Positions 60,386 to 64,000 of a DNA stretch of 64,000 bases are shown here, in pieces (the stretch's first letter is position 1; each line of letters opens with the position of its first letter). The position numbers and the translations under genes are program-made. The notes under the pieces were generated by a model. The model did not search any database. It saw only the letters and a program-made list of their open reading frames with translations, and had not been told where the DNA came from. Origin of the DNA: Fasciolopsis buskii. Lineage: Eukaryota; Platyhelminthes; Trematoda; Plagiorchiida; Fasciolidae. Location of the stretch: assembly GCA_008360955.1 (NCBI GenBank), contig LUCM01004650.1:153241-217240 (forward strand). Direction: 5' to 3'.

Positions 60386-61017
60386 ATGATTTTGCACTTC
60401 ACGGATCATGAAAACAGTATCTTTCATATACACTCCCCCATGGACCCAAAACAAGCCCAACCGATAAATTCCCATCACTAGGATTATTTTGCTACATTCA
60501 TGTTTGTGATTTGTTTCGAGAAGCATGGCGGTTTTCTAGACGAATCCTCACGACTTATCTACTGGTCAGTTTAAAACATAACGCACTCTCGCTTGTCGGG
60601 AAGCACGCGCTCGTACACTCAGGCACGCACAAATACGAAGGGGCAAGCAGTTTGCGTGGTATTGACTATTCCAGTGGAATCAGAGATGGCAGACCACTTA
60701 CTCGCTTTCCTCCACCATCATGTTAATTTGAGTTACGATTATAACTAAAGGCAAATCAACGAAATATTGACACATGTTTAATGATCACTTCAGTTAACAC
60801 AGTCTTTGGCCTGCCATTTCAGAATAATAGCTGATATTATCTTATTATTGCTGCTTACGTTTCCTGACTGAGAAGATGAAGGTGATTTCAAATAAAGCTT
60901 GATTGCTGGGGTTAAAGAAGTCTCCTTTTCTGCTGTAACCATTAATGCCCTAAGTAAGAAGGGTTGGAGTATGTGTCTCAAAAGATCAGTTCACTATACT
61001 AACAAATGGCAAGCGAA

Positions 61018-61100
61018 ATCCCCAATATGAGGTTTGAACCGATTACGGCCCGTTAGATTTCTGTGTTCCAGCCTGAAAGGTAATCAGTCAGGGCTGTTAG
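61018..61100 (-). repeat. Possible SINE relic with B-box-like motif
   Basis: The minus strand of 61040-61031 reads GGTTCAAACC, B-box-like, preceded by AACGGGCCGTAATC, which resembles the region between A and B boxes. The A box itself is not convincing. It may be a third, more decayed SINE. Confidence 0.3.
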
Positions 61101-64000
61101 GGGCGTCAGTCATCAATGGCAAGGTGTAGTATACGAAAGCTTTCCTTACACTAAGAAGCGCCTTATTAAAACAAGCACTTCATTTTGAATTTCCATCTAT
61201 TCAGTAAGAAATGCCAAGTATTTGTGATAAAACATCGCTTGCTTTGGCGGAATCTAGCCGGCAAATAAGCTAGGCAATCAGTAGATATCCCATTTCAGCT
61301 ACCATATATAGGTCGTTACCACGACACATTACAAGCACGCTAGGAATGAAAAAGTGGGTTTAATTCGCGAAAATTCGGAGCCTCATTTTGTCAGGAATTC
61401 GGCATCAATAATCATTGGTAATCGGTAGGTCTGCCATTATCCTTCAGTAATTTGTTGGTCTTTTGTATGTAGCATCCACTATCTCCATAGTGGAATGGCT
61501 TTTACTTCATGCTTCAAGACGCTTTAGACTTCCTAACTGGATGTCCGTTTTTAGGAATCCTCCTTTAATTATCACTGCAAGACACGAGACATAGTGGAAA
61601 AAATCAAGATTCAGGCCGGGTACGACTTTATTTGAGACTTACTGTTTACCCAAGTGCAGTTTTAGCCAGTTTACATCAAAACAAATGGAAACCGCTTTGC
61701 ACATGATTACTTGTTTAATGCGTTTTGGTATAGTTAAGCCATGGATTTCTTTCGGAGAAACTGCAGCCTTTTTTAAATTGCATTCCGTCTTGCATTGAAC
61801 GGACCATCTTCGTTAGCATAATAACGAAATTACCTCTGTCCAAACTCCATTCTTTTTTGATCAGTTAGCAAAACGTTTTTATTTTTATCTGTGTGAGATT
61901 GAACAATTTGGACTGAATTAAAAAAGCGAAAAAACCTCTTTGGTTGTGCCAATTTTGTAATTGCATTCCACGTCATCATCTGCCATACATCCACCAACGA
62001 TATTCAGTGGCCCTGAGTCTGAGTTGATCCGAATTTTCTAGTATTGAGCAGGAAGATTATATTTCGTGCTTTGTTATGCAACCAATTCAGGCAACATATT
62101 TGGCGAGCCTTTCAGACTTCAGATGTTGTTCAAGATTACCCGGACCAAGGTGCATGAATAATCAATAATAATCTGCGACCGAATTAGAGAAAAGAAAGCT
62201 CTGTCTTGAGTTTTCAATATTATTGCAAATAACTTTGAGGTCATTGGTGAATGAGATCGATTTATTCCATTAAAAGTATGCTCTTGACTCAATTTCTTTG
62301 TGTAATTCGACACGAATGATGGCCTTGTTCAGTTAAAAATGCTGGAAAAGGTTAAATGCAAAATTTGAAATCGGCCGCTGGTTTGAAATCAGTTCCCCAT
62401 TCTATGCGTTGTGATTCCAAAAGATTTTTCTGTTTTTTCCTCCTCGCTGTTTCATCGTCGCGGTAATAAAGCAAACGATTAGCACACCGCAACTTAATGA
62501 CCGTGAATCAAGGCCGACTTCGATTTAAATCAAGACTCCACCCAAACAAAAATTTCCTTATTCGTGTCCAACTATGACAAATTAGAGCCCAGTTAACGGC
62601 AAGTACCCCCTACTAGCAAACAATTGTCTTCAGTCCATGATTACATGCGCACGCGTGAGCGAAATAGGCTGTAAATTAAGCGTTTTTGCTGCAACAGCGA
62701 ATTTGCTGTGATCTATGAATATAGACTAGGATAAATTCTAAGACTATCAAAAACGTTTGTGAAATGTTTATGCTTCCACAGTTTTTTTCTCTTCAGGTTC
62801 AGACGCGTCTACGTAGACATACACGGTTCCCCTTATGTGACTGGCCCCATTATAATTCGCAAACAATTCGAATAAATGAAATCTGTGAATAAATTCACGG
62901 CATGTACTGATGCCCCTTTACACCTGGCGAGCACTAGAGTTTTAATGATATTTATTAATACTGGAATTCTTTGAATGCATCACAGTCGGCAGCCCCTGTG
63001 CATATGCCGGAAGCTCGGTGGGCAAACCAATTATTTCTAAATAAAAGTTAAAGACAAGCACTCGTGATTGTTTTGATTATTTCCTTATGCACTGCAAATG
63101 GACAAAAAACTGCGATGTTCCCTAAAGCTAGTCAGGAAGACTACGCATATATTCATGAGCATCAAACAATTGGCACTGCTGATATCATGCATAAGACAGT
63201 AAACGGTTTTCTGTACGAATGGTTATAGTCGGCATGCCAACGTTTCTCGCATGTGCGGCAACTATCGGTTGGTCTATCTTTTTGAGTCATTCGAACATTG
63301 ACTCCATCACAATGGACAAATTGGTGTGCTAGATATGGTATAACATTAAGAAACTGAATCCCGAATGAAGAATGATTCGTCAAATAAGCTTATTCAATCT
63401 CCTTTTAAGACGAAAATAATTCTTTTTTAATAACTGATATCAGAGAGGTCCAGATGAATGGTATACATATCACATTGAGCACTTTTATGTTTCTGCGCGG
63501 TGGTCGAAAATAATGTAATGATTAAATTTACTTTCGCCCAAAAAAAAACAAGGATGTATAACGGTGTGCCTTGAATCTACGATTATGAGTGATAAGGCAT
63601 GGGACCAGGGAAAATGTATGCGCCATGGAAACACCGATGAATGCAGTGGGTTTCACTATTTACACATCTGCAGTTTCAACCGTCGGATGACGTTTGCTTC
63701 AGATGTCGCAAGCAATCGTCTGCGTAATCTATTAGTGTTTGGTATGGGAAGTACTAGGATCAGTCTGACGGGCGTCAATGCATCGATCTGGGGATTACTA
63801 TCAATTCTCTGGTGAATGTTCTAATTGCTCATTTGCACAAAATGACGTGCTGAGATTTCTTTTTACACCGACACCTCCCCACTTGTCCACTGCACAATAC
63901 ATTATGGAAGCAAGTAAATTGCTATTCAACAAACGACAGGGTGATGAGCAACTTACCTTCCTGTTTCTAAGTAATGGAATGCTAAATGTGATGATTTCAT

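Larger units (their letters stand above)
58844..64000. other. Probably intergenic sequence, no confident gene
   Basis: 5.1 kb after the presumed end of the gene. It holds the Thr-run ORF (60143-60385), a possible SINE relic (about 61018-61100) and scattered short ORFs. One is 63564-63815 (includes NRLRNLLVFGMGSTRISLTG), which could be an exon of a neighbouring gene but has no recognisable family. Confidence 0.4.

Noticed and set aside
1..64000. Bacterial, phage, CRISPR or operon features
   Set aside because: No long dense ORFs, no ribosome-binding-site pattern and no spaced direct repeats; intron-exon structure and trematode-type LINEs show a eukaryotic genome.

Overview
The window looks like the interior of a large animal gene, almost certainly from a parasitic flatworm (digenean trematode). 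It has no dense bacterial-style ORFs and is AT-rich. Short open stretches are bounded by AG acceptors and GTRAGT-like donors, with introns of 0.07 to about 9 kb. Decayed non-LTR retrotransposons recall the RTE (SR2-like) and CR1 (SR1/Perere-like) elements of Schistosoma and Fasciola. The species cannot be fixed by eye; large introns would suit a Fasciola-like genome.

Main content: 23 candidate exons on the + strand between 1055 and 58422, together about 1,300 codons. I derived them by hand from splice sites and reading-frame phase. Nearly every successive pair agrees in phase, which is the best evidence that they belong to one transcript. The first exon here is already internal, so the 5' end lies upstream of position 1. 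The last exon ends in TAA at 58420-58422, with an AATAAA at 58838. The one clear break is between exons 11 (26811-26909) and 12 (27422-27524). Either an exon is missing there or two tandem genes are present. The product is long and soluble-looking, rich in amphipathic helical segments, with an acidic linker in exon 15. I do not recognise the family. A large helical-repeat protein, for example of the ciliary CFAP class, is only a guess.

Layout: 1-5.8 kb holds exons 1-4 plus an RTE tail (1741-2010). 5.8-14.8 kb is a long intron with a 5' RTE endonuclease fragment (7640-9240) and an RTE 3' fragment (9700-10250). 14.8-23.1 kb holds exons 5-10, a tRNA-derived SINE and a second RTE 3' fragment (16760-17570). 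23.1-35.7 kb holds exons 11-15, a SINE and possible minus-strand ORFs. 36-44 kb is dominated by CR1-like LINEs in both orientations and an antisense RTE copy, with exon 16 between them. 44.9-58.4 kb holds exons 17-23. 58.4-64 kb is probably intergenic, with a Thr-codon microsatellite ORF and a possible third SINE.

There is no CRISPR array, operon, phage or defence system. The items most worth testing are the unassigned multi-exon gene, its alternative splice choices, and a few unexplained ORFs on the minus strand or inside introns.
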